A stretch of 64,000 nt of DNA. Origin: Roseateles_C aquae (GTDB lineage Bacteria; Pseudomonadota; Gammaproteobacteria; Burkholderiales; Burkholderiaceae_C). This document shows, in pieces, positions 43,421 through 51,690 of the stretch. Every line of letters starts with the position of its first letter. The first letter of the stretch is position 1. Made by a program: the position numbers and the translations under genes. The stretch covers positions 1,116,001-1,180,000 of the forward strand of contig NZ_JAVXZY010000001.1 in NCBI RefSeq assembly GCF_032337115.1. Reading direction: 5' to 3'. Under the pieces are notes generated by a model. That model saw only the letters and a program-made list of their open reading frames with translations, searched no databases and was not told the DNA's origin.

Positions 43421-43513
43421 GCCACAGAGCCACGGAGACACAGAGACGGCAGACTCAATGCCTTGATTGCTCCGTGACTTTCTCTGTGGCTCTGTGACTC
43501 TGTGGTCTTTTTT
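43421..43513. repeat. Dispersed palindromic repeat, family B copy 2, with T-run
   Basis: CCACAGAGCCACGGAGACAC on the left pairs imperfectly with TCTCTGTGGCTCTGTGACTC on the right. The right arm is followed by TTTTTT at 43508-43513, so on the plus strand it forms an intrinsic-terminator shape. It lies between two convergent genes. The related copy is at 3265-3345. Confidence 0.85.
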
Positions 43514-43526
43514 CGCTGTTCAGCGC

Positions 43527-44255
43527 TTAGTCAAAACAAGTCCTGATGCCCAGCCGCGCCAGCACCGCCTCGATACCGGCCCAGGGAATGCGGTTGCTCA
43601 AGGGATTGGCCCAGCCGCTCAGGATGCAGTAGTTGAGGCGATGCGGCGGACGGTGATGACGGCCATGGATCTGGCTGTTCAGCAGCAGATGATGGCGCTG
43701 CGCCCACAACATCCAGCCGGGCCGCCGCGCCAGCGGCAGATGCGACCAGCGGTGAAACAAATTGGACAGCACCGCAAACACGATCAGCCACAGCATCGTC
43801 AGCCGCCAGGCAAGACCTGGCACCGAGCTCGCCGCCTGTGCGGCCCAGGGTGACCACAGCCACAGCACCAGATCGCCAGCCAGCGCCGAGGCGCCGAGGT
43901 TCTCCAGCAGCGAGATGCGGGTGATCTGCAACGGATCGCGATGGTGGCGCCGAAACGGCCCGACCAGCGCCGGCCCCCACAGCGGCGTGTGCTCGTTGCC
44001 GAAGGAATCGCAGACCCAGTGGATCAAGCCGCTCAGCAGATCGGCCAAGTAGTAGGCGGCGGGGAGGGTCAGCAAGGCGAGCAGGGCCAGCCAAGCGTCC
44101 TGGCTCCGGCCCTGCGCCACGGGCCGCGCCTGCACGAGCAAATGCCAGCCCGCGTCCAGTACCATCGCCGCGAACAGCAGCAGGCCCAGTGCCTCCAGCA
44201 CACAAACCGCCAGGCTGCGCGGCGCAGCGCCATGGCTCGGACGCTTCTCTTTCAT
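43527..44255 (-). CDS. Lipid desaturase-domain protein (CarF/PEDS1 plasmanylethanolamine desaturase family)
   Basis: The 242-residue protein is an integral membrane protein with the lipid desaturase (formerly Kua/UEV localisation) domain. Conserved His and acidic residues appear as SGLIHWVCDSFGNEHTP, GPFRRHHRDP, FHRWSHLP, QRHHLLLN and IHGRHHRPPHRLNYCIL. Homologues CarF (Myxococcus) and human TMEM189/PEDS1 form the vinyl-ether bond of plasmalogens with oxygen. The ATG at 44255 has GAGGGG about 8 nt upstream. It is divergent from a fatty acid desaturase with only 15 bp between the start codons. The actual lipid substrate here is inference. Confidence 0.88.
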   Translation of the reverse strand: MKEKRPSHGAAPRSLAVCVLEALGLLLFAAMVLDAGWHLLVQARPVAQGRSQDAWLALLALLTLPAAYYLADLLSGLIHWVCDSFGNEHTPLWGPALVGPFRRHHRDPLQITRISLLENLGASALAGDLVLWLWSPWAAQAASSVPGLAWRLTMLWLIVFAVLSNLFHRWSHLPLARRPGWMLWAQRHHLLLNSQIHGRHHRPPHRLNYCILSGWANPLSNRIPWAGIEAVLARLGIRTCFD

Positions 44256-44270
44256 CACCGGCCCCTCACG

Positions 44271-45311
44271 ATGCAAGCACCTCTCGCTCCCCAGCTGCCG
44301 CCTGAACGCGCCCGTGCGTTGTGGCAGGCCATGCACGCCCGCATTGTGGCCCAGGGCCTGACCCGCGGCGCGGCGCCACGCGCCTGGCTGACGCTCGCCC
44401 TGCTGGCGACCGCGCTGGGCGCCACGCTGGCGTTCTGCTGGCAGCCAGAGCAAGGGCCGGCGGCGCTGGCGCTGGGCAGCCTGGTGCTGGCCCTGCTGCT
44501 GGCCCAATTCGCCTTCTGGGGCCATAACGCCGGCCATGGTGGGGTGCATCGCAGGGCGGCCTTGAACCAGTTGCTGGGCCAGCTGGCGATGACGCTGGTC
44601 ACCGGCCTGGCCTTCGGCGAGTGGTGGCAGCGGCACAAGCTGCACCACAGGCACTGCCAGGACGAAGCACGCGATCCGGACATGGCCGTCAGCGTCGTCG
44701 TCTCGTTGACCACCAACTCGCTGGCCGCCAAGGGCCCCGTGGGACGCTGGATGACGCGCCACCAGGCCTGGCATCTCTGGGGCCTGAGCCTCTTCTTCGC
44801 GCACAGCCAACGCCATCTCGCGCAATGGGGCGCGCTCTGCCGGCCACGCCGCCATGCGCTGGACCTGCTGGTGCTGATCGCCCACTTCGCGCTGTGGTGG
44901 GCGCTGCCACTGGCGCTGGGTGTGCCGTTGGCGACGGTAGCGCTGGTGTACGTTGTGCCGCTGTTCTGGCTCGGCCCCTATCTGGCGCTGATCTTCTGGC
45001 TCAACCACATCGGCATGCCGCTGATTCAGCCCAGCCCGGCGCTCTCTTTTCTGGAGCACCAGGCCGCGACCTCACGCACCATCCTCAACCCGCCGGCCTG
45101 GGACTGGTTTTTCGGCGGCCTGAATTTCCAGATCGAGCATCACTTGTTTCCGCGCGTGCCCGCTTGCCGCTTGCGCGCCGTGCAGTGTGTCGTGCAAGAG
45201 CATCTGGCCACGTCATGTTTGCGTTATCACGGTGTCAGTCTGCGACTTGCACTGCTCGAGGTTGCCGCGCATTTCAAGGCTGTCTCGCGGGCCGGTTGTA
45301 ATGACAGGTAA
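44271..45311 (+). CDS. Membrane fatty acid desaturase
   Basis: The 346-residue protein has the three His boxes of acyl-lipid desaturases: HNAGHGGVH (about residue 85), HKLHHRHCQD (about 120) and FQIEHHLFPRVP (about 295); the QIEHH form of the third box resembles front-end desaturases, but no cytochrome b5 domain is present. It would introduce a double bond into membrane lipid acyl chains with oxygen. The start at 44271 has no clear ribosome site and lies 15 bp from the divergent CarF-like start, so the true start may be further in. Confidence 0.88.
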   Translation: MQAPLAPQLPPERARALWQAMHARIVAQGLTRGAAPRAWLTLALLATALGATLAFCWQPEQGPAALALGSLVLALLLAQFAFWGHNAGHGGVHRRAALNQLLGQLAMTLVTGLAFGEWWQRHKLHHRHCQDEARDPDMAVSVVVSLTTNSLAAKGPVGRWMTRHQAWHLWGLSLFFAHSQRHLAQWGALCRPRRHALDLLVLIAHFALWWALPLALGVPLATVALVYVVPLFWLGPYLALIFWLNHIGMPLIQPSPALSFLEHQAATSRTILNPPAWDWFFGGLNFQIEHHLFPRVPACRLRAVQCVVQEHLATSCLRYHGVSLRLALLEVAAHFKAVSRAGCNDR

Positions 45312-45449
45312 CTCGATCATTGGGACTTGAGCTGCACAGATTCGGCGCGCTGCGCCCTGAAAGACTTGACATGGACAGGGCCAGCCGCAGGCTGCTAAGG
45401 TCTCAGACGAGCTGCGTCGTCCCGATGCAGCCCGGTATTTCACATAGCC

Positions 45450-46163
45450 ATGACTAGCCATTGGCAAGAAGAGCTGCTCCACGTTGTTGACTCCGAACCT
45501 GATCAAGCCACCGTCTTTACCGCCGTGGCAGCCGCCGCGCACGCGCTGGGATTCGAACACTGCGCCTACGGACTGCGCCTTCCTGTGCCCGTCACCCAAC
45601 CGCGAACCCTGCTGCTGAACAACTATCCACTGCCCTGGCAGCAGCGCTACCAGGCCGCCGGCTATCTCCATATCGACCCCACCGTGGCGCACTGCCGGCG
45701 CAGCACGGCGCCGCTCGTTTGGGATGAGTCACTGTTTCTGCAGGCTCGCCCGCTCTGGGACGAGGCACAGCAGCATGGACTCGGCGTCGGCTGGGCGAAA
45801 TCGCATTTCGACGCCAATGGCGTGGGTGGCATGTTCACGCTGGCGCGCTGTGCCGATCCCATCAGCAGCTCAGAGCTGCAAACCAACCGGCTGAAGATGG
45901 TCTGGCTGACTCATGTGGCCCATATGGCGCTTTCCCGGCACATCACGCTGCAGGCCGCAAAGCCGCTCCCGGCGCTGACCGAGCGCGAGGTCGAAGTACT
46001 GAAATGGACCGCCGACGGCAAGACCACCAGTGAGATTGCCGACATCCTGGAGTTGTCGGACAACACGGTGAATTTCCACATCAAGAACTCGATCTCCAAG
46101 CTTGGCACGACCAACAAAACCGCCGCGGCGGTACGTGCTGCGCTGCTAGGCCTGTTCAATTGA
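45450..46163 (+). CDS. LuxR-family quorum-sensing regulator
   Basis: The 237-residue protein has an N-terminal autoinducer-binding domain with the invariant residues W63, Y67, D76, P77, W91 and a Gly around 114 (PLPWQQRYQ, HIDPTVAH, LVWDES, HGLGVGW), and a C-terminal LuxR HTH (LTEREVEVLKWTADGKTTSE then NTVNFHIKNSISKLG). It should bind an acyl-homoserine lactone and activate promoters with lux boxes. Two such boxes are in this region, before the SRPBCC gene and before luxI. A perfect -35 (TTGACA, 45366) lies upstream. It is 138 bp after the desaturase gene. Confidence 0.93.
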   Translation: MTSHWQEELLHVVDSEPDQATVFTAVAAAAHALGFEHCAYGLRLPVPVTQPRTLLLNNYPLPWQQRYQAAGYLHIDPTVAHCRRSTAPLVWDESLFLQARPLWDEAQQHGLGVGWAKSHFDANGVGGMFTLARCADPISSSELQTNRLKMVWLTHVAHMALSRHITLQAAKPLPALTEREVEVLKWTADGKTTSEIADILELSDNTVNFHIKNSISKLGTTNKTAAAVRAALLGLFN

Positions 46164-46247
46164 GCGGGTGATCGCGCCAGCCTGAAGTCATGCGGGGCCG
46201 CGCCCGAAAATTCATCCCTTCATTTTCGCCGTTACTTTCACCACAGC

Positions 46248-46263
46248 CTACCAAAGCAGGTAG
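46248..46263. promoter_or_regulatory. lux box upstream of the SRPBCC-KAS III pair
   Basis: CTACCAAAGCAGGTAG is a 16-bp inverted repeat with one asymmetric base. It differs at few positions from the perfect box before luxI. A possible -10 (TAGTCT, 46287-46292) lies 23 nt downstream, the same spacing as at luxI, placing the box near -43 as in LuxR-activated promoters. Confidence 0.8.
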
Positions 46264-46322
46264 TTGGCGATCGGCGCGCGCCCCCCTAGTCTGCAGGGTA
46301 TCCAACGGCGTTTGCAAAGACC

Positions 46323-46967
46323 ATGGAACTCGACATTCCCGGCGTCAAGCTCATCGAGACGTTTCCCAAGCAGCATTTCCTTGCCCAGTGCACCGAGCTG
46401 ACGCATGCGGTCTATCCCCACGACCGCATCTATGGCGACTACTGCACCGTTCAAGCGCATATTGACGCACCCGCCGAGGCCGTCTTTCGTTACCTCGCTC
46501 GCACCGAGTCGCTGCAGGAATGGCGCTATGCGCTGCGCCAGCCTCGCCTGCATCGTGCGCCCGATCTCTACAGTTTCGTCGACCTCTTGGGCGAACCCGG
46601 TGAAACCCGCCGCTACTGCCGTGCCGTCAGCCACGCGCAGGCGATGACGGTGGACTTCCATACCGCTTGGGATCAGGCCGATGAGCTCTGGATGGTCGAC
46701 CTGATGCGGGTTGTGCCCTCATCAAGCGTGCTGGCGCGCCCCGGTTGCGTCGTGTTGTGGACTCATTGCCACCACCCCAACTACCTGCGTAATCCCTATC
46801 CAGAGACCGCCGTGGCGGAGCGGCGCTTCTGGATCGGTGATGCCTGGCCATTTGCCTATGCCGCCCACACGGTGGAGCTGGCCAATCTCAAAGCGATTGC
46901 CGAACACAGGCATCTTCTCGGTCGCCTGGCCTACCCCTGTGTGCTTGATGCAGCGTGCGCCGCATGA
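46323..46967 (+). CDS. SRPBCC (START/polyketide-cyclase-like) protein in quorum-sensing cluster
   Basis: The 214-residue protein contains an SRPBCC-like helix-grip domain: YCTVQAHIDAPAEAVFRYLA then RTESLQEWRYALRQPRL is the typical start of polyketide cyclase and START-type ligand-binding folds. Such proteins bind hydrophobic ligands or catalyse aromatase/cyclase steps. Its ATGA stop-start junction with the KAS III gene indicates coupled translation. A lux box centred 67 bp before the ATG suggests activation by the LuxR protein encoded 160 bp upstream. No closer named family can be assigned by eye. Confidence 0.78.
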   Translation: MELDIPGVKLIETFPKQHFLAQCTELTHAVYPHDRIYGDYCTVQAHIDAPAEAVFRYLARTESLQEWRYALRQPRLHRAPDLYSFVDLLGEPGETRRYCRAVSHAQAMTVDFHTAWDQADELWMVDLMRVVPSSSVLARPGCVVLWTHCHHPNYLRNPYPETAVAERRFWIGDAWPFAYAAHTVELANLKAIAEHRHLLGRLAYPCVLDAACAA

Positions 46968-47983
46968 GCAGGCTGAGCCCCCTGAGCTTGCGCGACACTG
47001 CCAGCTATCTGCCCAAGGCCGTGATTGACAACGGCTTCTACCAGTGCGCCCTCACAGGCTCGGCGCCACATCCGCTGTTCCGCGGAACGCGGCTGCGTCA
47101 TCACATCGCACCAGGCGAACGCGCCGCCGACATGATTGCCCACGCGGCACAAAAGCTGATTGACCGTCAGCACCTCGACCCGGCGCGCGATATCGACGTG
47201 CTGCTCACCAATGTTTCGCTGCCTGACCAGCCATTCACCGGTTGCGGGGCCGCGGTGGCCCAGCTGATTGGTGCCCGGCCGCGCCACATCCTTGATCTCT
47301 CCAATGGCGACTGCGTGTCCTTCCTGCTGATGCTGGAGCAGGCGCGGGCCTTGTTCACTGCCACCGGCGCGCGCTCGGCGCTGATCTGCAATGCCCAGAC
47401 CGCCGGCGGGCGCATCTTCAACCATCCGGCCAGCCGATCGCTGCCGCAGTCCGCACTGCCCGGCGATGGCGCTGGCGTCGCCTATGTCGTCGCCGACGAC
47501 AGCGCACCGCTGCTGTCGCTCCTGACTCAGAGCTACCCCGAAAACGCCAATGAACTACGCCTGCAGGCCGCCGACCGGGACTGGTGGGCCCCCGGCTCCG
47601 GCGCGCTGAATGTTGACTTCAGCATGCCCACGATCGCGGCCATCATCTGGCGTGCCAACCAGCTGATGCCGCGCGTGCTCAACGAGGCGCTGCAGATGGC
47701 GGGACTGCAGCCTTCCGATGTCGCCTGCCTGGTGACCAACCAGCCCAATCGCACGCTGCTACGCAACTGGCGCGAGGCCATGCAGCTGGCGCCCGAGCGC
47801 CATGCCAACACCTTCGATGAGCACGGCGACTTGTTCGGCGCGGCCCTGCCGATTGGCATTGAGCGCGCGCGGGACGACGGCGTGCTGGAGCCCGGCGAGA
47901 TCCTGCTGTTGGGTGGCTTTTCGCATGCCGGCGACTATGCCGCTGCGGCAGCACTGCGTTGGCCGGATTCGCTGTGTTGCTGA
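46964..47983 (+). CDS. Divergent beta-ketoacyl synthase III (FabH-like) in quorum-sensing cluster
   Basis: The 339-residue protein has a thiolase-fold KAS III architecture. The nucleophile is Cys117 (DLSNGDCVSFLL). In place of the FabH His (HQAN) it has Asn259 (LVTNQPNRTLL), and in place of the FabH Asn (GNTSAAS) it has Asp289 (EHGDLFGAALP). KAS III-like acyltransferases such as CerJ use Cys-His-Asp, so the Asp fits that group but the missing His is unusual. It therefore may transfer rather than condense acyl groups. ATG 46964 overlaps the upstream stop; an in-frame GTG lies 9 nt earlier. The gene is under the lux box at 46248. Confidence 0.85.
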   Translation: MSRLSPLSLRDTASYLPKAVIDNGFYQCALTGSAPHPLFRGTRLRHHIAPGERAADMIAHAAQKLIDRQHLDPARDIDVLLTNVSLPDQPFTGCGAAVAQLIGARPRHILDLSNGDCVSFLLMLEQARALFTATGARSALICNAQTAGGRIFNHPASRSLPQSALPGDGAGVAYVVADDSAPLLSLLTQSYPENANELRLQAADRDWWAPGSGALNVDFSMPTIAAIIWRANQLMPRVLNEALQMAGLQPSDVACLVTNQPNRTLLRNWREAMQLAPERHANTFDEHGDLFGAALPIGIERARDDGVLEPGEILLLGGFSHAGDYAAAAALRWPDSLCC

Positions 47984-48111
47984 AACAAGCTTCCAGCACT
48001 GAGGCGACTCGAAAGCCGCCGCAACGCAAAAGCGGCCGCCAGCACCTAGCTGCGGCCGGATGGCAGGCGCTGCGTCGCCTTCTTCAGCCGGGCGATGCGG
48101 CCGCGTCCCGC

Positions 48112-48666
48112 TCAGATCACCGGGATCCAGCAGGCGAACAAGGCCTTGCCGTCTATCGTGACCGGCGGCGCCGCCCGCTCGGCCCGGAAACCAGCGCGGC
48201 GCAGCAGACGCTCAATGCCGAGCGGCGAGACCGTGATCACGTGGTGTGCGCCCTGCTCCGCTGCTGCCTCAAGCGCCGCTCGCAGCAGCCCGATGGCGAT
48301 CGGCGAGGAGAACTGCAGCATCGGCGAGCTGATGGCGTCACTCAAGCCGACTGCGGCGAAGCGCGACAGCTCCCACACCTCAGGCGAACAGGGCATCGCC
48401 CGACCCTGCATCAGCTCGGGAAAGACCTTGCTGAGCAGATAGGGCGCGGTCGTCGGCAGCAGGCGCGCACAGCCATTGATATGGCCCGACTCATCGCGCG
48501 ACACCACGTAGCGGGTATCGGGGCGATCAAACTCGTCGAACTCCAGACCGTTTTCGCACCGCATCTGCCAGCCCAGCATCTCGACAAAGACCCGGTGCCG
48601 GTACCGCGCCAGCTCCTTGGCCATGTGTTTGGGCATATCGCGCGGTGATGCGCTGATGATTTGCAT
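48112..48666 (-). CDS. Acyl-homoserine-lactone synthase (LuxI family)
   Basis: The 184-residue protein has the conserved LuxI residues: R25, F27 and W33 (YRHRVFVEMLGW), D44 and D47 (EFDEFDRPDTRYVV), R68 (CARLLP) and E99 with R102 (WELSRFAAV). It makes an acyl-homoserine lactone from SAM and an acyl-ACP; the acyl chain cannot be predicted. An excellent ribosome site (AGGAGG) precedes the ATG, and a perfect lux box is centred about 62 bp upstream, giving positive autoinduction. It is convergent to the KAS III gene, with 128 bp between stops. Confidence 0.95.
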   Translation of the reverse strand: MQIISASPRDMPKHMAKELARYRHRVFVEMLGWQMRCENGLEFDEFDRPDTRYVVSRDESGHINGCARLLPTTAPYLLSKVFPELMQGRAMPCSPEVWELSRFAAVGLSDAISSPMLQFSSPIAIGLLRAALEAAAEQGAHHVITVSPLGIERLLRRAGFRAERAAPPVTIDGKALFACWIPVI

Positions 48667-48720
48667 ACGTCCTCCTTCTGCGTTTTTTGCAATTAGGCAA
48701 ACGAAGCGGCAATCTCGCTA

Positions 48721-48736
48721 CTACCAGGCTTGGTAG
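48721..48736. promoter_or_regulatory. lux box upstream of luxI
   Basis: CTACCAGGCTTGGTAG is a perfect 16-bp inverted repeat (CTACCA-N4-TGGTAG). A possible -10 (CCTAAT, minus strand, 48692-48697) follows after 23 nt. This is a typical LuxR-type activator site. Confidence 0.9.
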
Positions 48737-48801
48737 GGTTGTTGGCACCATGCTGTAACCCGCGGCTGTTAGGGATTGCGCTGAGGCTGCACCTTCTCCT
48801 T

Positions 48802-49140
48802 TCAGCGCGCCTGCGGCGCACGCCCTTCCAGCAGCGGCAGCCAGGCAAGACTGCCCACCTTGAGCTGCTCAATCAGCTGCTTGACCGGCGGCACCTGGCG
48901 CAGTCCCCGACGCGCAAGCAGCAAAGCTCGCTGCGCCCCTCAGACAGCGGCTCGCCCCCACAGCGCAGATCGAGATCGAGATCGGCATCGCCCAGCCGCA
49001 CCCCGCTGCGCACATGCTGCAACACATTCACCAGCGGCTTGCTGCGCAAGTCCAGCTGCCGTGCCAGCCCCTGCTGGCGGCCGGCCGCGCCTGGCATCGT
49101 CACCTCGCCACCAGACAGGCAGCGCCGGGCTCGACTGAGC
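48802..49140 (-). pseudogene. Possible decayed gene 3' part (region 48737-49392 otherwise empty)
   Basis: Two minus-strand frames look protein-like and join if one base is shifted near 48905: GLARQLDLRSKPLVNVLQHV with GDADLDLDLRCGGEPLSEG, then PVKQLIEQLKVGSLAWLPLL ending with a stop at 48802. I cannot name the family. No start or intact frame covers it, so it may be a gene relic. I see nothing else in the 656 bp between the luxI lux box and the next gene. Confidence 0.25.
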
Positions 49141-49392
49141 CCGAAGAAAAATGCCGGTCGGTGCGCGTCACTATCCCGCTAGGACATTGCCGCTTGAGCA
49201 GTGGCAGGGCGAAGCGGGCGAGACCGCCCCCCTCACCGACCTGCTTCGCCTGGATTGACGGCCCCCGTCCATTCCCCCACCGCGCGCATAGCGCCCGAGG
49301 AGCCCGGCTGCGGAGCTCATCAAGACGCACTTTAACGCCGTTATCATCAGCACGCCTCGACACCTGAGGCGACACATTGAGAGGGAGCACCC

Positions 49393-50265
49393 ATGAGAAA
49401 CCTACAGTCCATCCGTAGCGCCGCGCAGACGGCGAGTGGCTTTGCCTTGGCAACGCTATTGGTCGCATGTGGCGGATCACCCGCCCCATTTGACGCCGAC
49501 GCCTTCGGCAGGGATGTCGGCGGGGCGATTGTCAACTCATTCATCTGCGCGCTGGCAAATTGCAAGGCGTCTGGCGACGTGCCGATCCAGGACATCGCGA
49601 TGAACTACACCGTTCGCCAATCCGCAGGTCAGCTGCTGATCCAAGTCCAGCTGCGCCAACAAAGCAAGTCCGCACCGCTGCAGCTCACCGGAGGCGATCG
49701 CCTGACTGTGGAGTTCGCCGGCAAGGTGACCGACCTCAAGGAAGACAGCGCCGGCAGCACGACCTTCGTCGCCAGCTTTGCTGCCAGCGCGGCCCAGCCC
49801 AGTGTCAAGGTGAGTTTTGTACGCACCGGCCAGAGCTACAGCAGCATGGCCACAGTGCCGCCACGCTTCGAAGTACTGAGCCCGAGCGCGGCAGTGGCGA
49901 TGAACCGCCAAAGTGCAGACCTCGACGTCGTCCTTCAACTGCCGGCCGCCAGCACACCGAGCCTGGTCGGCACGACACATTGCGTGCTGCAGAGCGGCAG
50001 CGCATGGGACGGCTCGATTGCCCTGCCTTTTGAACGTGTGGACGGCAACAACAGCCAGCAGCGCCTGCGACTGCCAGCAGCAGCGCTGGCGCGCGCGGTC
50101 GACAACGCTTTCGCCCAGTCGACCAGCAAGCCACAGGCCTGCCGACTACAGCCCAGTTGGGTACTGATCCAGGACGGCGCCGCACCAGCCGGACTGCATG
50201 CCGCAGGCACGCGTCAGGCTCAGTTCGCAGCCGGTGTGACGATCGATTTCGACGCCAAGCCTTGA
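49393..50265 (+). CDS. Putative lipoprotein of unknown function
   Basis: The 290-residue protein has a lipoprotein signal (LATLLVAC, Cys26) followed by Gly/Ser residues. The rest is predicted mainly beta-strand with no recognised domain; three Cys pairs may form disulphides (FICALANCK, THCVLQ, QACRLQ). GAGAGGGAG lies near the ideal distance before the ATG. Its neighbours do not suggest a function. Confidence 0.7.
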   Translation: MRNLQSIRSAAQTASGFALATLLVACGGSPAPFDADAFGRDVGGAIVNSFICALANCKASGDVPIQDIAMNYTVRQSAGQLLIQVQLRQQSKSAPLQLTGGDRLTVEFAGKVTDLKEDSAGSTTFVASFAASAAQPSVKVSFVRTGQSYSSMATVPPRFEVLSPSAAVAMNRQSADLDVVLQLPAASTPSLVGTTHCVLQSGSAWDGSIALPFERVDGNNSQQRLRLPAAALARAVDNAFAQSTSKPQACRLQPSWVLIQDGAAPAGLHAAGTRQAQFAAGVTIDFDAKP

Positions 50266-50506
50266 AGCAGCACGTCCGTCACTTGGAGGGCTGTAGTCTG
50301 AGGACCGGCCAGCAGCTGCCAATGCTGTCGCCAGCTGGTCGCCCCGCCCGCGGGGCAGTCGCACGGTCGCGCGCGGGCGCTTGCCAGCCCCCCACTTTTG
50401 CAATGCCACGAGTTTCCTGATCACGACGGGCGCGCAAGGTCTCAGCACGTCGACGCTGCGACTCAGGCTGATGGCAAGGGCAGCCCAATGATTCGAGCTC
50501 GACGAA

Positions 50507-51508
50507 TCAGTCGAGCAGCTCGCGCTTGAGCGTCGCCTCGTCCCAATTGCCGTTGACGCGCTTGCTGAGCTTGCCCTTGTCGAACAGCAGATAGCTCGGC
50601 AGGCCGTTGATGCCCAGGCGCTTGGCCAGCGGGCTTTGGCCGACCGTCGTCCAGGGCTGCCAACTGCTTCGCACAAACACCGTGCCCTCGGAAGCAGCGC
50701 GGCTGGACAGGGCAGCAAACACCGGGTTGGCCTTGGCACAGTGGCCGCAGTTGGCATCAAAGCTGGTGAACTGCACGAGCACCCGCTGCTGCTCATGGCC
50801 TTCAAGCCAGGCCAGCAGGGCATCGGGCGCCACATCGACGATCCTGGGCGGGCCGGCCGGTGGCTCGGCGGCCGCGGCCGCCTGGGGTGGTGGTGGCAGC
50901 GCGGCCGACTTGGGTGCAGCCTGCTGCAGCGCGATCCAGGCCTGCAAAGGGCCCAGATCCAGCGAGGCCGACTGCACCAGCTTGACCGTGGAAACGGGGC
51001 GATCACCGAACTGCCCGACCCGGACGGCGGCCACGGCATCGGGCTTGTAGGCCATGAAATAGAGCCCGCGATTGCCAAAGCGATAGAGGTCCAGCTTCTT
51101 GCCCGTCATGTCCAGCTCTTTGCGCCAGGACATCGAACTGTCGGCCGTGCCATCCGGCGCCGCACAGGGCATCTCGCAAATGGTCAGCAACTCAAAGCCG
51201 CGCGCCTTCAGTTCGCCGGCATAGTGGCGCGCAATCAGCAAGGGGCTGTCATCGTTCTTGTGGTCGTATTGAATGACGCTGACCGCGCCCTCGTAGGGCA
51301 GCCGGTACTGGCTCTTGGTCTCGCCGCCGCTGCGCACCGGCGGCGAGATCGGCAGGCTGCCCTGCTCCAAGGGATTGATATGGCGTTGGTACTCGCTGGC
51401 CCGCGGATAGGGCGTCAGCGCAGACGGTGCCTGCGCCAAGGCAGACATGGCGCTCAGGGCGAGCAAGGAAAGCAGACCGCACAGCCGTGCGGCGTCAAAA
51501 CTCAACAT
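50507..51508 (-). CDS. Exported protein with DUF4892-like and thioredoxin-like domains
   Basis: The 333-residue protein has a signal peptide (to about residue 27, SALAQA), an N-terminal domain resembling DUF4892 (YPRASEYQRHINPLEQGSLP, then a HYAGELKARGFELLTIC element), a Pro/Ala-rich linker, and a C-terminal thioredoxin-like domain with a CxxC motif (FDANCGHCAKANPVFAALS) and a cis-Pro loop (INGLPSYLLF). This suggests a periplasmic disulphide or redox role. The DUF4892 match is by eye only. The ATG at 51508 has a weak ribosome site. Confidence 0.75.
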   Translation of the reverse strand: MLSFDAARLCGLLSLLALSAMSALAQAPSALTPYPRASEYQRHINPLEQGSLPISPPVRSGGETKSQYRLPYEGAVSVIQYDHKNDDSPLLIARHYAGELKARGFELLTICEMPCAAPDGTADSSMSWRKELDMTGKKLDLYRFGNRGLYFMAYKPDAVAAVRVGQFGDRPVSTVKLVQSASLDLGPLQAWIALQQAAPKSAALPPPPQAAAAAEPPAGPPRIVDVAPDALLAWLEGHEQQRVLVQFTSFDANCGHCAKANPVFAALSSRAASEGTVFVRSSWQPWTTVGQSPLAKRLGINGLPSYLLFDKGKLSKRVNGNWDEATLKRELLD

Positions 51509-51690
51509 GGCATTCTTGAATGGATGAGGGAATGCTTGCGGCACCCCTGTGCCGCATGGCGGACAAAATCTTCTCACGCCAGGGGCCGCCCCCGGCCTCA
51601 GCCCGGCCATCTCAAGGTGACAGCTTGTTGCGCTGCGGTCCTGGCCCTGGCTTGAATCGCTGAAGCGCTTCGCGACCTGGCGCGCCCGAC

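Noticed and set aside
44256..45059. Long upstream extension of the CarF-like frame to 45059
   Set aside because: It overlaps the fatty acid desaturase in antisense and lacks features; the ATG at 44255 has a good ribosome site.
48010..48070. GCGGCCG repeats after the KAS III gene as a terminator
   Set aside because: The pairs are short palindromic GC runs without a T-run; too weak to call.
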